Assembly (NCBI GenBank): GCA_016715115.1
Contig: JADKBM010000013.1
Location: forward strand, 372,001-436,000
Direction of reading: 5' to 3'
DNA: 64,000 nucleotides
From: Acidobacteriota bacterium
Lineage (GTDB): Bacteria > Acidobacteriota > Blastocatellia > Pyrinomonadales > Pyrinomonadaceae
The notes below the pieces were generated by a model. It saw only the letters and a program-made list of their open reading frames with translations. It was not told the origin of the DNA and made no database searches. Positions 27,506 to 35,354 of the stretch are shown piece after piece; position 1 is the stretch's first letter; every line of letters starts with the position of its first letter. Made by a program: the position numbers and the translations under genes.

Positions 27506-28522
27506 CTACCTGAAAAAGTAAACGTTCGCATTTGAACCGTGAATCTTGTTATGGCAGACCGTACAGTCGTTGTAACGGGTCGTCGCCTGATTGTGCGGTG
27601 CTTGCGGCGCTCCGCTTTCCACATCGGAAATGCTGCTGTGGCATTCCATACAGAGTTGGCGGACGTTGTTGCGTTTCAGAAGTTTCGGGTTGCTTGAACC
27701 GTGCGGTGTGTGGCACGATGCGCAGCCTTCGGTCTTAAGAGGAGCATGTTCGAAGACGAACGGGCCTTGCTTGTCGGTGTGGCACTTGACGCACGAGGCA
27801 TCGCCGCCGATCGCCAGCTTCGTCTGTTTCTGTTCGAAACCGCCGTGCGCGTTGTGACAATCGCTGCATTTCATTGTTCCTTCGAGAACCTTGTGATGGA
27901 ACGGTTTGCTGAACTGCGCTTTCGTTTCAGTATGACAACTGATGCACAATTGCGGTTCGCTCTTAATGAGCATCGCGACGCCGGTCGGATTCTGTTTCGA
28001 AGAATCGTTGATGAACGTTGCCGAACCCGGCATTATGTTTTTCTCGGACGGGCCGTGTGACGTGTGACAATCGGTACAACCGACGTCGTTGCGCCAGTGT
28101 TCGCCGCGTTTGAAGTTATTATGGCTTTCCTTGCCCGCGTGGCACGCGAGACAGGTTTCCGAAATTTCCTTCGAATTCTTGCCGGTGAACGAAACGATCT
28201 TGGTCTTGTCACCGCCGCCTTCGACGTGGGCTTTGCCGCCGCCGTGGCACGATTCGCAACCCTGAACCTTGTCCTTCCACTTCGGATCTTCCGATAGCTT
28301 TCCGTGTTTTGTCATCGCGACACTCTTGAACTGATCTTCGTGACACGCTTTACACGTTTCGCTCCCGACAAAATCGTCGGCATTGGAATTGGGCAAGACA
28401 CTGATCGCTTCCGCTGTGTTCGAAAGCATCGCTTTTGAAAATGTTCCGGATACTGCCCAAACCAAAGTCAAAAGAATGAATGCTCCAAGCAAAGCGATTT
28501 TAACTTTCTTTGTTGAAGTCAT
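27506..28522 (-). CDS. Decaheme c-type cytochrome, MtrA/DmsE-like
   Basis: 338 residues from the ATG at 28522, preceded by GGAGG; the open frame extends further upstream but without a signal sequence at its start. A signal peptide (ALLGAFILLTLVWAVSG) is followed by ten CxxCH motifs (CKAC, CESC, CLAC, CTDC, CISC, CSDC, CVKC, CASC, CMEC, CTVC, each with His). The spacing with GxFVFEHAPLKTEGCASCH and TPHGSSNPKLL is typical of the MtrA/DmsE/PioA family, and length matches (~330). These proteins plug an outer-membrane barrel and carry electrons from periplasm to the outside or back. It is the first gene of an operon with the barrel gene. Two CRP-type palindromes lie 125-165 bases upstream. Confidence 0.85.
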   Translation of the reverse strand: MTSTKKVKIALLGAFILLTLVWAVSGTFSKAMLSNTAEAISVLPNSNADDFVGSETCKACHEDQFKSVAMTKHGKLSEDPKWKDKVQGCESCHGGGKAHVEGGGDKTKIVSFTGKNSKEISETCLACHAGKESHNNFKRGEHWRNDVGCTDCHTSHGPSEKNIMPGSATFINDSSKQNPTGVAMLIKSEPQLCISCHTETKAQFSKPFHHKVLEGTMKCSDCHNAHGGFEQKQTKLAIGGDASCVKCHTDKQGPFVFEHAPLKTEGCASCHTPHGSSNPKLLKRNNVRQLCMECHSSISDVESGAPQAPHNQATTRYNDCTVCHNKIHGSNANVYFFR

Positions 28523-28646
28523 AAGATGGCCTCCCTGGCGCATTCTGTGTTGCGCCTCGATAGTTGAAATTTTAACTAAACTGTTCAAAAAAATAGTGGT
28601 GCTTTTTGCTGCCGAAGACATTCTAGATGAGCCAATAAGGACAGTC

Positions 28647-28662
28647 GGTGAGTGTTATCACG
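28647..28662. promoter_or_regulatory. Secondary CRP/FNR-type site
   Basis: GGTGAGTGTTATCACG fits GTGA-N6-TCAC and lies just beside a stronger site at 28670, in front of the decaheme operon. Confidence 0.4.
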
Positions 28663-28669
28663 TATGATA

Positions 28670-28685
28670 TGTGACGCCCGTCACA
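28670..28685. promoter_or_regulatory. CRP/FNR-type palindrome upstream of the decaheme operon
   Basis: TGTGACGCCCGTCACA is a perfect 6-4-6 inverted repeat, 148 bases before the decaheme start and just after the stop of the regulator gene at 28700. Confidence 0.75.
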
Positions 28686-28699
28686 TCGAATTCTCGGAC

Positions 28700-29167
28700 T
28701 TAAAAAGTAGCGGTTGAAAAATTCGTGTAGCTTTGCTGGGAATTCGAAGCTATGACACTCAGCAACCGGTAGCAGATCGCTGGCTCGTCGTCGAGGAATC
28801 TCAAAAAATCCTGGCGTCGAAGACATTCGAAAACGCACGGCGTGATCGTTTCGACGTTCATTTGACAAAAGGAGTTCGCGAGAAGTTCGTTCAATCCGAG
28901 GACCTCGTCGGGCTTGACCAACCGCCGGCTCGTGACCTTGTTGATCCCGTTTGTGACGGTAAGCCGCGCCTGACCCGAGTTGAGAATGTAGATGCAATCG
29001 GGAAGGTCGCCGGCCGCAAAGACCGTATCGTTCTTCGAGAATTCCTTCGGCCGCCGGATCATTCGCAGAGAATCTTCCGATCGCGGAGCCAAATCACAAA
29101 ACAACTCATCGGCGAAATACGGCGGACTTACAAAATGTCCATAAAATTTACAGGTTCTGACGTTCAT
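28700..29167 (-). CDS. Stand-alone cyclic-nucleotide-binding-type domain (CRP/FNR family, no HTH)
   Basis: 155 residues. The core shows the cNMP-binding fold: FSKNDTVFAAGDLPDCIYIL, GQARLTV, VKPDEVLGLNELLANSF, ITPCVFECLRRQDFLRFL. It resembles the N-terminal half of the regulator at 29297, but the frame stops where the dimerisation helix and DNA-binding HTH would follow, and no HTH text is seen in other frames downstream. N-terminal Cys residues (RTC, LFCDL) are at positions similar to the other regulator. It may act as a sensor or a heterodimer partner, or be a truncated regulator. A CRP-type palindrome lies 84 bases upstream, suggesting it belongs to the regulon. Confidence 0.7.
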   Translation of the reverse strand: MNVRTCKFYGHFVSPPYFADELFCDLAPRSEDSLRMIRRPKEFSKNDTVFAAGDLPDCIYILNSGQARLTVTNGINKVTSRRLVKPDEVLGLNELLANSFCQMNVETITPCVFECLRRQDFLRFLDDEPAICYRLLSVIASNSQQSYTNFSTATF

Positions 29168-29250
29168 CGGCGTCGGGTCACAGGAAACCTCAGACGCCTC
29201 TATTCTTGCATCGGTGTGGTAATGGCTTTAGGACATTCGTCACAAAGAAA

Positions 29251-29266
29251 AGTGATTTGTGTCACA
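29251..29266. promoter_or_regulatory. CRP/FNR-type palindrome between the two regulator genes
   Basis: AGTGATTTGTGTCACA fits GTGA-N6-TCACA and lies 84 bases upstream of the single-domain gene. Confidence 0.6.
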
Positions 29267-29296
29267 TTTCGGGTCTTGTCTGCAATTACGTGGAAA

Positions 29297-30028
29297 TCAA
29301 CGTGTCTTGGAACGGGTTCCGATCGAATCTTCGAGTTTCTTCTTATCGTGGATGATGAGGTCCGACCCCTTGAGCGTTATCAAATGTCGTTCCTTGAACT
29401 CCTTGAGAAGCCTCGTCACCGTTTCGCGCGACGTGCCGATCATCTGTGCGATCTCCTCGTGAGTATACGAGATCTTCAAGTGCGCGCTGTCGTGTTCGTT
29501 GCAACTGGCCTTGCACCAACCGAGGAAAAGCATCGCGAGTTTGTCGGCGACCGAGTTTGAAAGCCCGAGCGAACAGATCTGCAGATACGCCGTCTGGTAA
29601 CTCAGGCTCAATTGTTTTACGGCGCTCAGACAAGCCTCGGCGTTGCTTTGAAGAAATTGGAGAAACTCCGAGTTCTTGACGAAGTTGACCTGGCAGGGCT
29701 CAAGCACCTCAGCTGTCGCGATATGGACAGAGTCCGTGATCGTCGAACTCAAACCGAGAATCTCGCCCGGTTCCGCGATATGAAGAATGATGACCTTTCC
29801 ATCCTTCGATCCCGTCGAGAGCTTGACCCTGCCCTGGCAAAGGATATAGACGCCGTTCGATTGCTGACCCTGCATAAACAAGGTCGAACCCTTCGGGTAC
29901 GCGTTGGTGATCTTCAGCGACTCAAAGACCCGCAAATTCGTATCACGAAGATTGCAGAAGAAGTTGTTGGAGCGCATATCGCAGTCTTCGCACTTATGTT
30001 CGATCTTTAAGTTGTTCAGGACCTTCAT
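29297..30028 (-). CDS. CRP/FNR-family transcription regulator
   Basis: 243 residues from Met 30028 (MKVLNNLKIEHKCEDC); the frame is open 23 codons further upstream. Domains: an N-terminal Cys cluster (C-x2-C-x8-C in CEDCDMRSNNFFC), a cNMP-type beta-roll (YPKGSTLFMQGQQSNGVYIL, GEILGLSSTITD), a long dimerisation helix and an HTH (YTHEEIAQMIGTSRETVTRL). The recognition helix SRETVTR has the Arg-Glu ... Arg of E. coli CRP, which reads TGTGA half-sites; matching palindromes lie throughout the region. The Cys cluster could hold an Fe-S cluster as in FNR, so it may sense oxygen or redox state; that part is inference. It lies 65 bases downstream of a small membrane gene. Confidence 0.85.
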   Translation of the reverse strand: MKVLNNLKIEHKCEDCDMRSNNFFCNLRDTNLRVFESLKITNAYPKGSTLFMQGQQSNGVYILCQGRVKLSTGSKDGKVIILHIAEPGEILGLSSTITDSVHIATAEVLEPCQVNFVKNSEFLQFLQSNAEACLSAVKQLSLSYQTAYLQICSLGLSNSVADKLAMLFLGWCKASCNEHDSAHLKISYTHEEIAQMIGTSRETVTRLLKEFKERHLITLKGSDLIIHDKKKLEDSIGTRSKTR

Positions 30029-30093
30029 AACTTTCGAATCTTTTTGATTGTAAAACTTTGTCGGCGAATGTGCTAATGATGGAGCGAGGGCAT

Positions 30094-30417
30094 TCACCGT
30101 TCCTCGATGACGTCAGCCCAAACCTCTTCGTCGGCGACCTCAATGTCATCGAATCTAGTTTCGATGAGCTTGCTGTTATCTGCCAAAAGCCGTTCGCGTT
30201 CATTCGCGCGCTCACCCAGACTTCGGACGCGACGCTCGAGCGCGGCGATGCGTTTTTTTTGCTCGTAATTGAGCCGCTCGATGTACGCCATATAAAAGAA
30301 CTGGAGACCGGCGACGCCGGCCAAACTCAGACACAGGCATATCAGCACGTAAACCATCATTCGACTGGATCTGCGATCGGTTTGGGCAACTCGCCGGTGC
30401 GTCTGCTCTGCCGGCAC
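30094..30417 (-). CDS. Small membrane protein with coiled coil
   Basis: 107 residues from GTG 30417, or 88 from ATG 30360; the open frame extends upstream to 30507, where its start would overlap the neighbouring gene. One membrane span (VYVLICLCLSLAGVAGLQFFY) is followed by a charged coiled coil (RLNYEQKKRIAALERRV, RANERERLLADNSKLI) and an acidic end. Function unknown. It is just upstream of the CRP/FNR regulator on the same strand and may be co-transcribed. Confidence 0.6.
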   Translation of the reverse strand: MPAEQTHRRVAQTDRRSSRMMVYVLICLCLSLAGVAGLQFFYMAYIERLNYEQKKRIAALERRVRSLGERANERERLLADNSKLIETRFDDIEVADEEVWADVIEER

Positions 30418-30508
30418 ACATTCACGTTCTAAGGACCAAAACCCGATTATACTCTTGACCTCCAACTTTAGAAAAGTAAGAATCAAATCAAAATAACCGG
30501 AGATCAAA

Positions 30509-31396
30509 ATGTATCAGGACATCAGCGATTCAAATCCCTCGGCGCCGCGCCTCGACAGGCGCGAGTTTTTCGCGACCTCGATCTTCGCGGCAGGCATTTT
30601 CGCCGCCGCCGTCGAACCGATCCAGGCGCAGACCAAGATCACGACCGATGACAAGGGGTTGATCACCGGAGAAGTCAAGATCCCGGTCGAAGGCGGCGAG
30701 ATGCCGGCGTACCGCGCGATGCCGGACGCAAAGGGTAAGAAGTTCCCGGTGGTTTTGGTGGTTCACGAGATTTTCGGCGTGCACGAATGGATCCAGGACG
30801 TTTCGCGGCGTTTCGCGAAACTTGGTTTTATGGCGATTGCGCCCGCTCTTTATGCGCGCCAGGGCGATGTGAAGTCGATCACCGAGATCCGGACGCTGCA
30901 ACGCGACATCTTTTCGAAGATCCCGGACAAACAGGCGATGGCCGACCTTGACGCTTCGGTCGTGTGGGCGAAGAACAACTCCGGAAATGCGAAAAAGCTG
31001 TCGATCACCGGTTTTTGTTGGGGCGGACGGATCGTTTGGCTTTATTCCGCGCACAACCCGAAGGTGGACGCCGGCGCGGCCTGGTACGGTCGTCTGATTC
31101 CGAATCCGACCGCACCCAAGAACGAACTTCAGCCGACTATGCCGATCGACATCGCGAAGGATCTGAAAGTTCCGGTGATCGGGCTCTACGGCGGTCAGGA
31201 TCAGGGCATCCCGCTCGATTCGGTGCAACGTATGCAGGACGAACTGAAGAAAGGGAAGTCGAAGTCCGAGATCATCGTCTATCCGGCGGCGGGCCACGGT
31301 TTTCACGCCGACTACCGGCCGGGATTCAACAAAGAGGCGTCCGAGGACGCGTGGACGAAAGTTCAGGCTTGGTTCAGGAAGAACAAGTCGATCTAG
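30509..31396 (+). CDS. Dienelactone hydrolase family protein, Tat-type signal
   Basis: 295 residues. The N-terminus LDRREFFATSIFAAG carries a twin-arginine motif and a hydrophobic stretch ending near IQAQ, so export by Tat is likely. The alpha/beta-hydrolase core has VVHEIFGVHEWIQDVSRRF, the nucleophile elbow GFCWGG with Cys as in dienelactone hydrolase, the Asp in YGGQDQGIP and the His in AAGHGFHADY. These enzymes hydrolyse dienelactones or related esters; the real substrate is unknown. GGAG lies 8 bases before the ATG. It stands alone, divergent from the small membrane protein gene. Confidence 0.85.
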   Translation: MYQDISDSNPSAPRLDRREFFATSIFAAGIFAAAVEPIQAQTKITTDDKGLITGEVKIPVEGGEMPAYRAMPDAKGKKFPVVLVVHEIFGVHEWIQDVSRRFAKLGFMAIAPALYARQGDVKSITEIRTLQRDIFSKIPDKQAMADLDASVVWAKNNSGNAKKLSITGFCWGGRIVWLYSAHNPKVDAGAAWYGRLIPNPTAPKNELQPTMPIDIAKDLKVPVIGLYGGQDQGIPLDSVQRMQDELKKGKSKSEIIVYPAAGHGFHADYRPGFNKEASEDAWTKVQAWFRKNKSI

Positions 31397-31475
31397 GTTT
31401 GGAGCGTTTGGAGTTCTGCGCTTGAGCGGTCTTCGCTTTGTGCCGGGATCTCCGGGGATTGCGTCTCGCCGCCTG

Positions 31476-31524
31476 AAGGCGGAACTCCAAGCAAAGGCGG
31501 AACTCCAAGCAAAGGCGGAACTCC
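31476..31524. repeat. 18-bp tandem repeat, about 2.7 copies
   Basis: Unit AAGGCGGAACTCCAAGCA occurs twice exactly and a third time in part. The same word (GAAGGCGGAACTC) recurs at about 33816-33832, so it belongs to a dispersed family. Confidence 0.8.
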
Positions 31525-31570
31525 GACGCTTTCTTGAAATGTAAAGTTGATTCTCCCTTTCTAGAGTTTT

Positions 31571-32002
31571 ATGACGACCGAAAATCTGCAGCTTGTATAT
31601 ACCTTACTGTGCGACGACGTGCGCCTCGAGATGGGAAACAAGATCTCTTTGATGGGGATCTTTCAGAACATAATGGTCGAGCAACTCCCGGTTTCGCTGA
31701 TCAAGTTCGCGGTCGTCAACCACTGGCGCGGCGAGGGCAATCACCAGACAGAGGTGCGGATCCTCACGCCGAACAAGGGCGATGTCTTCGTCACCTCGCA
31801 GCCAACGCAAATCCAACTCGCGCCCGGCGGGTTTACCGACAACGTCAGTTTCTTCGTCAACGTCGTGTTCCCGTCGGCGGGAACCTATTGGGTCCAAACG
31901 TTGGCCGACTCCCGTGTACTCGAAGAGCTTCCGCTGATAGTCACCGACGTCAACAGCGAAGCGATGCCGACGGTTAACGATATTTCCGAATCGGTCAACT
32001 GA
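31571..32002 (+). CDS. DUF6941 family protein
   Basis: 143 residues, no signal peptide. The N-terminus LVYTLLCDDVRLEMGNKISL followed by MGIFQNI matches the DUF6941 pattern (CDDVRxE, GKxSLxGIF). The rest alternates short beta strands (VNHWRGEGNHQTEVRIL, GTYWVQTLADSRVLEELPL), suggesting a small beta-sandwich. No catalytic motif is visible and the role is unknown. It stands alone between the hydrolase gene and a convergent gene. Confidence 0.7.
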   Translation: MTTENLQLVYTLLCDDVRLEMGNKISLMGIFQNIMVEQLPVSLIKFAVVNHWRGEGNHQTEVRILTPNKGDVFVTSQPTQIQLAPGGFTDNVSFFVNVVFPSAGTYWVQTLADSRVLEELPLIVTDVNSEAMPTVNDISESVN

Positions 32003-32035
32003 CTTCCACGGCCGAATTGACCGGCGTAATTTGAT

Positions 32036-32662
32036 CTATTTTTCTTGTGGCAGATTGAGGGTGATCGCCAGGCGGTAGCGCGCGGCGCTGTCGACCGATA
32101 TCTCTTTCGACGCGCTCACGCCGCGGGCGGTTGCGGTTATGCGGAACGTCGCGGCGCCTTCCGGTTGGCGAAAAGTGAATTCGCCGCTAACGTTTGTGTA
32201 CGCGGTTCCGAGTTTTTTGGAAGTTTCGCCGCCGCTGATCTTGACGATCTCGACCCTTGCCCCGGTAATGCTTCGTCCGTCCTGATCGAAGACGCTGCCG
32301 TTGATGAGGACGAGCGTTCCGGAATCGACGCCGAGGACGAGGCGGTCGCCGAGGTCGCGAATATCGCCGCTCTTGATCTCGACATCGTATTTGACGCCGA
32401 CACTGTAACCCTGTTTGTCGAAGACGAAGTTGTAAGTCCCGGACGAAAGCCCGGTCATTTGAAAGTTGCCTTTCACGTCGGTTTTGACGCTTTTTATGTC
32501 TTTGCCGTCCTTTCGCGCGGTGACCTCGACGCCGGCGAGCCCGTCGCCCTTTGAGTTGCGTACCTTGCCTTTTGCGCCGCCGCTTTGTGCGGCCGCGCAA
32601 GTGGCGCCCGCCAAAAGCAAGAAAACCGCGATCGCGCCGATTTTAAGCAACTTCTTTGACAT
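32036..32662 (-). CDS. Secreted carboxypeptidase-regulatory-like domain protein
   Basis: 208 residues. Signal peptide to about residue 25 (GATCAAAQ). Two beta-sandwich units of the carboxypeptidase regulatory type follow: GKVRNSKGDGLAGVEVTAR with DVKGNFQMTGLSSGTYNF, then GSVFDQDGRSITGARVEIV with TNVSGEFTFRQPEG. Such domains are structural and occur in secreted and TonB-linked proteins of this phylum. No enzyme domain is attached. Function unknown. Confidence 0.8.
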   Translation of the reverse strand: MSKKLLKIGAIAVFLLLAGATCAAAQSGGAKGKVRNSKGDGLAGVEVTARKDGKDIKSVKTDVKGNFQMTGLSSGTYNFVFDKQGYSVGVKYDVEIKSGDIRDLGDRLVLGVDSGTLVLINGSVFDQDGRSITGARVEIVKISGGETSKKLGTAYTNVSGEFTFRQPEGAATFRITATARGVSASKEISVDSAARYRLAITLNLPQEK

Positions 32663-32770
32663 ATCTTAACCGTTCCGGATCAGAAATCAGTTCGCGTTAC
32701 CGTGGTGCGGCAACCCGAATCAACGAGTCCCGATTCATAACCTTATGAATCAATCCAGGCGTTTTGAATC

Positions 32771-32810
32771 ACAAATCCCAAAATCCCAAAATCCCAATTC
32801 CCAAATCCCA
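32771..32810 (-). repeat. AATCCC word repeat flush with a stop codon; five G-tracts on the minus strand
   Basis: Five CCC tracts separated by 4-5 bases lie between 32777 and 32809, directly next to the stop of the gene at 32811. On the gene-sense strand this is GGG-N4-GGG-N4-GGG-N5-GGG-N5-GGG, a G-quadruplex-capable pattern at the start of the 3' UTR. Confidence 0.8.
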
Positions 32811-33773
32811 TCATTCGCCACGAAATTCCGCGGCTACATCATTGATGATGTCATCGAGCGTTCGGGTTGGCTTGTAACCGATCAGGCGGTAAACCTTTTC
32901 GAGGCTAGGAACACGGCGCTGCATATCTTCGAAACCTTCGCCGTAGGCTTCCTCGTACGGAATGTAGTGGATCTCGCTCTTGCTTCCGGTCATCGCAACC
33001 GCCTTTTCGGCAAGTCCGCGGATGGAGATCTCTTCGTCGTTTCCGACGTTGATCACCTGGCCGAAACACTCAGGACTCTCGATCAATTTCCCCAGCGCTC
33101 CGACGATGTCCGAAACGTGGCCGAAACAGCGCGATTGCGAACCGTCGCCGTGGACGATAAGCGGTTCGTTCCTGACTGCAGCTTTGACGAAGTTCGGAAC
33201 GACCATTCCGTACTGCCCCGTCTGGCGCGGGCCGACGGTGTTGAATAGCCGAACGACAACCACCGGCAAGCGCGATTCCTTCCAATGCGCAAGCGCGAGG
33301 AATTCGTCGAGTTCCTTCGCGCAAGCGTACGCCCAACGGTGTTTTGAAGTCGAACCCTTGATGATGTCGTTGTCTTCGGCGAAAGGAACCTGAGTCGATT
33401 TGCCGTAAACCTCGGATGTTGACGGAATCAGGACGCGCTTGCGATATCGCGCGCAGAAACCGAGGACGATGTCGGTTCCGCGAAAGATCGTTTCGATCGT
33501 TTGGACGGGATGCTCCATAATCAGACGGACGCCGACGGCGCTCGCCATATGAAAGACACGGTCCGACTCGCGGATCAGTTCTTCCATCAACTTGGCGTTG
33601 AGCACGGTATCGATGATCAGGCGAAAGCGCTCCCGGCCTTCAAGGTGCGCGACGTTCGAATAACGTCCCGTCGAGAGATTGTCGATGACGGTGATGTCGT
33701 GACCTTCCGAGTGTAGTTTGTCCGCGAGATGCGAACCGACAAATCCGGCACCGCCGGTGATAAGTACTTTCAT
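32811..33773 (-). CDS. NAD-dependent nucleotide-sugar epimerase/dehydratase
   Basis: 320 residues, extended SDR family. The Rossmann motif GGAGFVGSHLAD is at the N-terminus; the catalytic set is STSEVYGKS and YACAK (Tyr-x3-Lys). The substrate-binding part has RLFNTVGPRQTGQYGMVVPN and VHGDGSQSRCFGHVSDIV. The segments resemble UDP-glucuronate decarboxylase and GDP-mannose/UDP-sugar epimerases; the precise sugar cannot be fixed. It precedes a second SDR gene (33841) of the same strand with a 67-bp gap, so both likely supply sugars for surface polysaccharide. Confidence 0.8.
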   Translation of the reverse strand: MKVLITGGAGFVGSHLADKLHSEGHDITVIDNLSTGRYSNVAHLEGRERFRLIIDTVLNAKLMEELIRESDRVFHMASAVGVRLIMEHPVQTIETIFRGTDIVLGFCARYRKRVLIPSTSEVYGKSTQVPFAEDNDIIKGSTSKHRWAYACAKELDEFLALAHWKESRLPVVVVRLFNTVGPRQTGQYGMVVPNFVKAAVRNEPLIVHGDGSQSRCFGHVSDIVGALGKLIESPECFGQVINVGNDEEISIRGLAEKAVAMTGSKSEIHYIPYEEAYGEGFEDMQRRVPSLEKVYRLIGYKPTRTLDDIINDVAAEFRGE

Positions 33774-33840
33774 AGATACAGTTTAAGAGAATCTTGAAGA
33801 TCAATATCGGACCGTCTGAAGGCGGAACTCAGAACAAAGA

Positions 33841-34779
33841 TCAATCGAGAATTCGTTTTGCGAAATAATTGACGGTCTTCTTCAATCCATCCTTGAGCGG
33901 GACGGTCGGAGCCCAACCCAAAAGCGCCTGCGCGCGGCCGATGTTCGGTTGCCGCTGTTTCGGGTCGTCCTGCGGCAAAGGCAAATGCGTCACCTTGATC
34001 TCGCGTCCGACGGCCGTGGCGACTTCGTCGGCGAGTTCGTTCATCGTGAACTCGCCCGGATTTCCGATGTTGACCGGCATATGCATATCATCGCCTTCGG
34101 AGTTCATCAGTCTGATCAACCCCTCGACGAGATCGTCGACATAGCAAAACGAACGCGTCTGCTCACCGGTCCCGTAAATCGTCAGATCCTCGCCGCGCAG
34201 CGCCTGGACGATGAAATTTGAAACCACACGACCGTCGTTTTCGAGCATTCGCGGGCCGTAAGTATTGAAAATACGCACGATCCGCGTGTCGACGTTGTTC
34301 TGCCGATGGTAATCCATGAATAGCGTTTCGGCGAGCCGTTTGCCTTCGTCATAGCAGGAACGCAAGCCGATCGGATTGACGTTGCCCCAATAATCCTCGG
34401 TTTGCGGATGGATCTCGGGGTCGCCGTAAACTTCCGATGTCGACGCCTGCAAAATCCTCGCTCGGACGCGTTTTGCGAGGCCGAGCATATTGATCGCACC
34501 CATCACGCTCGTCTTCACGGTCTTGACCGGATTGTACTGGTAGTGAACAGGCGACGCCGGACAGGCGAGATTGTAGATCTGGTCGACTTCGAGAAACATC
34601 GGCTCGGTGACGTCGTGGCGGATCAGTTCGAAACGGTGATCATCCATCAGATGAAACACGTTTTCCTTTCTTCCGGTAAAAAAATTGTCGAGGCAGATAA
34701 CCTCGTTGCCCTCGGCCAGAAGCCGTTCGCTGAGGTGCGAACCGATAAAACCCGCACCGCCGGTGATCAGAATTCTCAT
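33841..34779 (-). CDS. UDP-glucuronate decarboxylase (UDP-xylose synthase)
   Basis: 312 residues. This enzyme converts UDP-glucuronate to UDP-xylose with bound NAD. The family features are strong: GGAGFIGSHLSERLL, LDNFFTGRKENV, NLACPASPVHYQYNPVKT, ASTSEVYGDPEIHPQ, SCYDEGKRLAET (Tyr-x3-Lys), RIFNTYGPRM and YGTGEQTRSFCYVDDLVEG. Length is typical for the bacterial enzyme. The ribosome binding site is weak. It lies directly upstream of the other SDR gene. Confidence 0.9.
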   Translation of the reverse strand: MRILITGGAGFIGSHLSERLLAEGNEVICLDNFFTGRKENVFHLMDDHRFELIRHDVTEPMFLEVDQIYNLACPASPVHYQYNPVKTVKTSVMGAINMLGLAKRVRARILQASTSEVYGDPEIHPQTEDYWGNVNPIGLRSCYDEGKRLAETLFMDYHRQNNVDTRIVRIFNTYGPRMLENDGRVVSNFIVQALRGEDLTIYGTGEQTRSFCYVDDLVEGLIRLMNSEGDDMHMPVNIGNPGEFTMNELADEVATAVGREIKVTHLPLPQDDPKQRQPNIGRAQALLGWAPTVPLKDGLKKTVNYFAKRILD

Positions 34780-34868
34780 TATTGTTTATTAGTTTTGATT
34801 CTTAGTGTTTTCCGTTGAATCGCCAATCGCTAATTATCCATTAACCATAATCGAATATCAATCGAAGG

Positions 34869-35354
34869 CTAGTCTTCGTCGCTCAGGGCTTCGCGAAGCG
34901 CCTCAAGTTCAGGCAAGACCAGCAGATCCTTCGTTCGTCCCGCGGCCCGCTTCGCCTTTATCAGGGCGTCGATCGTCAGGACTCGAACTGGGAATCCGAA
35001 AAGTTGCTTTTCTTCGGAGTTCATCAACACAACTTCATAGTTGCCCACGCCGGCCACTTCGCCGAGCATGTCGATATCGCCAATCTCAGTCACGAAGGTG
35101 AAATTAGTTCCGTTTCGTAGCACTGCAAGATCGAATGTGAACGGCAAATTCGCGCGGAGTCCTCGCAACTTGGGAGAAAACCCGGAAAGTGCGACGACCA
35201 ATTTCCGCAAGTTCTCCTTAGTTCGGGAGTAACAGAAATCTAGGTCCTGCGTGAGGTAGGCGGAGCCGTGAGCCGTGATCGCGACGCCACCAACGACCAC
35301 AAATTCGACCTCAGCTTCAACCAATGACCTTAGCGCCGTTTCGAGTTGAATCAT
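34869..35354 (-). CDS. Nucleotidyltransferase-fold protein
   Basis: 161 residues. The motif VVGGVAITAHGSAYLTQDLD fits the GG ... DxD pattern of the minimal nucleotidyltransferase superfamily (AbiEii or MNT-like). It overlaps the upstream small gene by 38 bases. Such pairs occur in toxin-antitoxin or phage-defence settings, but this pair is not a recognised TA family to me. GDIDMLGEVAG supplies a further acidic motif. Confidence in the fold is good, in the role low. Confidence 0.75.
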   Translation of the reverse strand: MIQLETALRSLVEAEVEFVVVGGVAITAHGSAYLTQDLDFCYSRTKENLRKLVVALSGFSPKLRGLRANLPFTFDLAVLRNGTNFTFVTEIGDIDMLGEVAGVGNYEVVLMNSEEKQLFGFPVRVLTIDALIKAKRAAGRTKDLLVLPELEALREALSDED

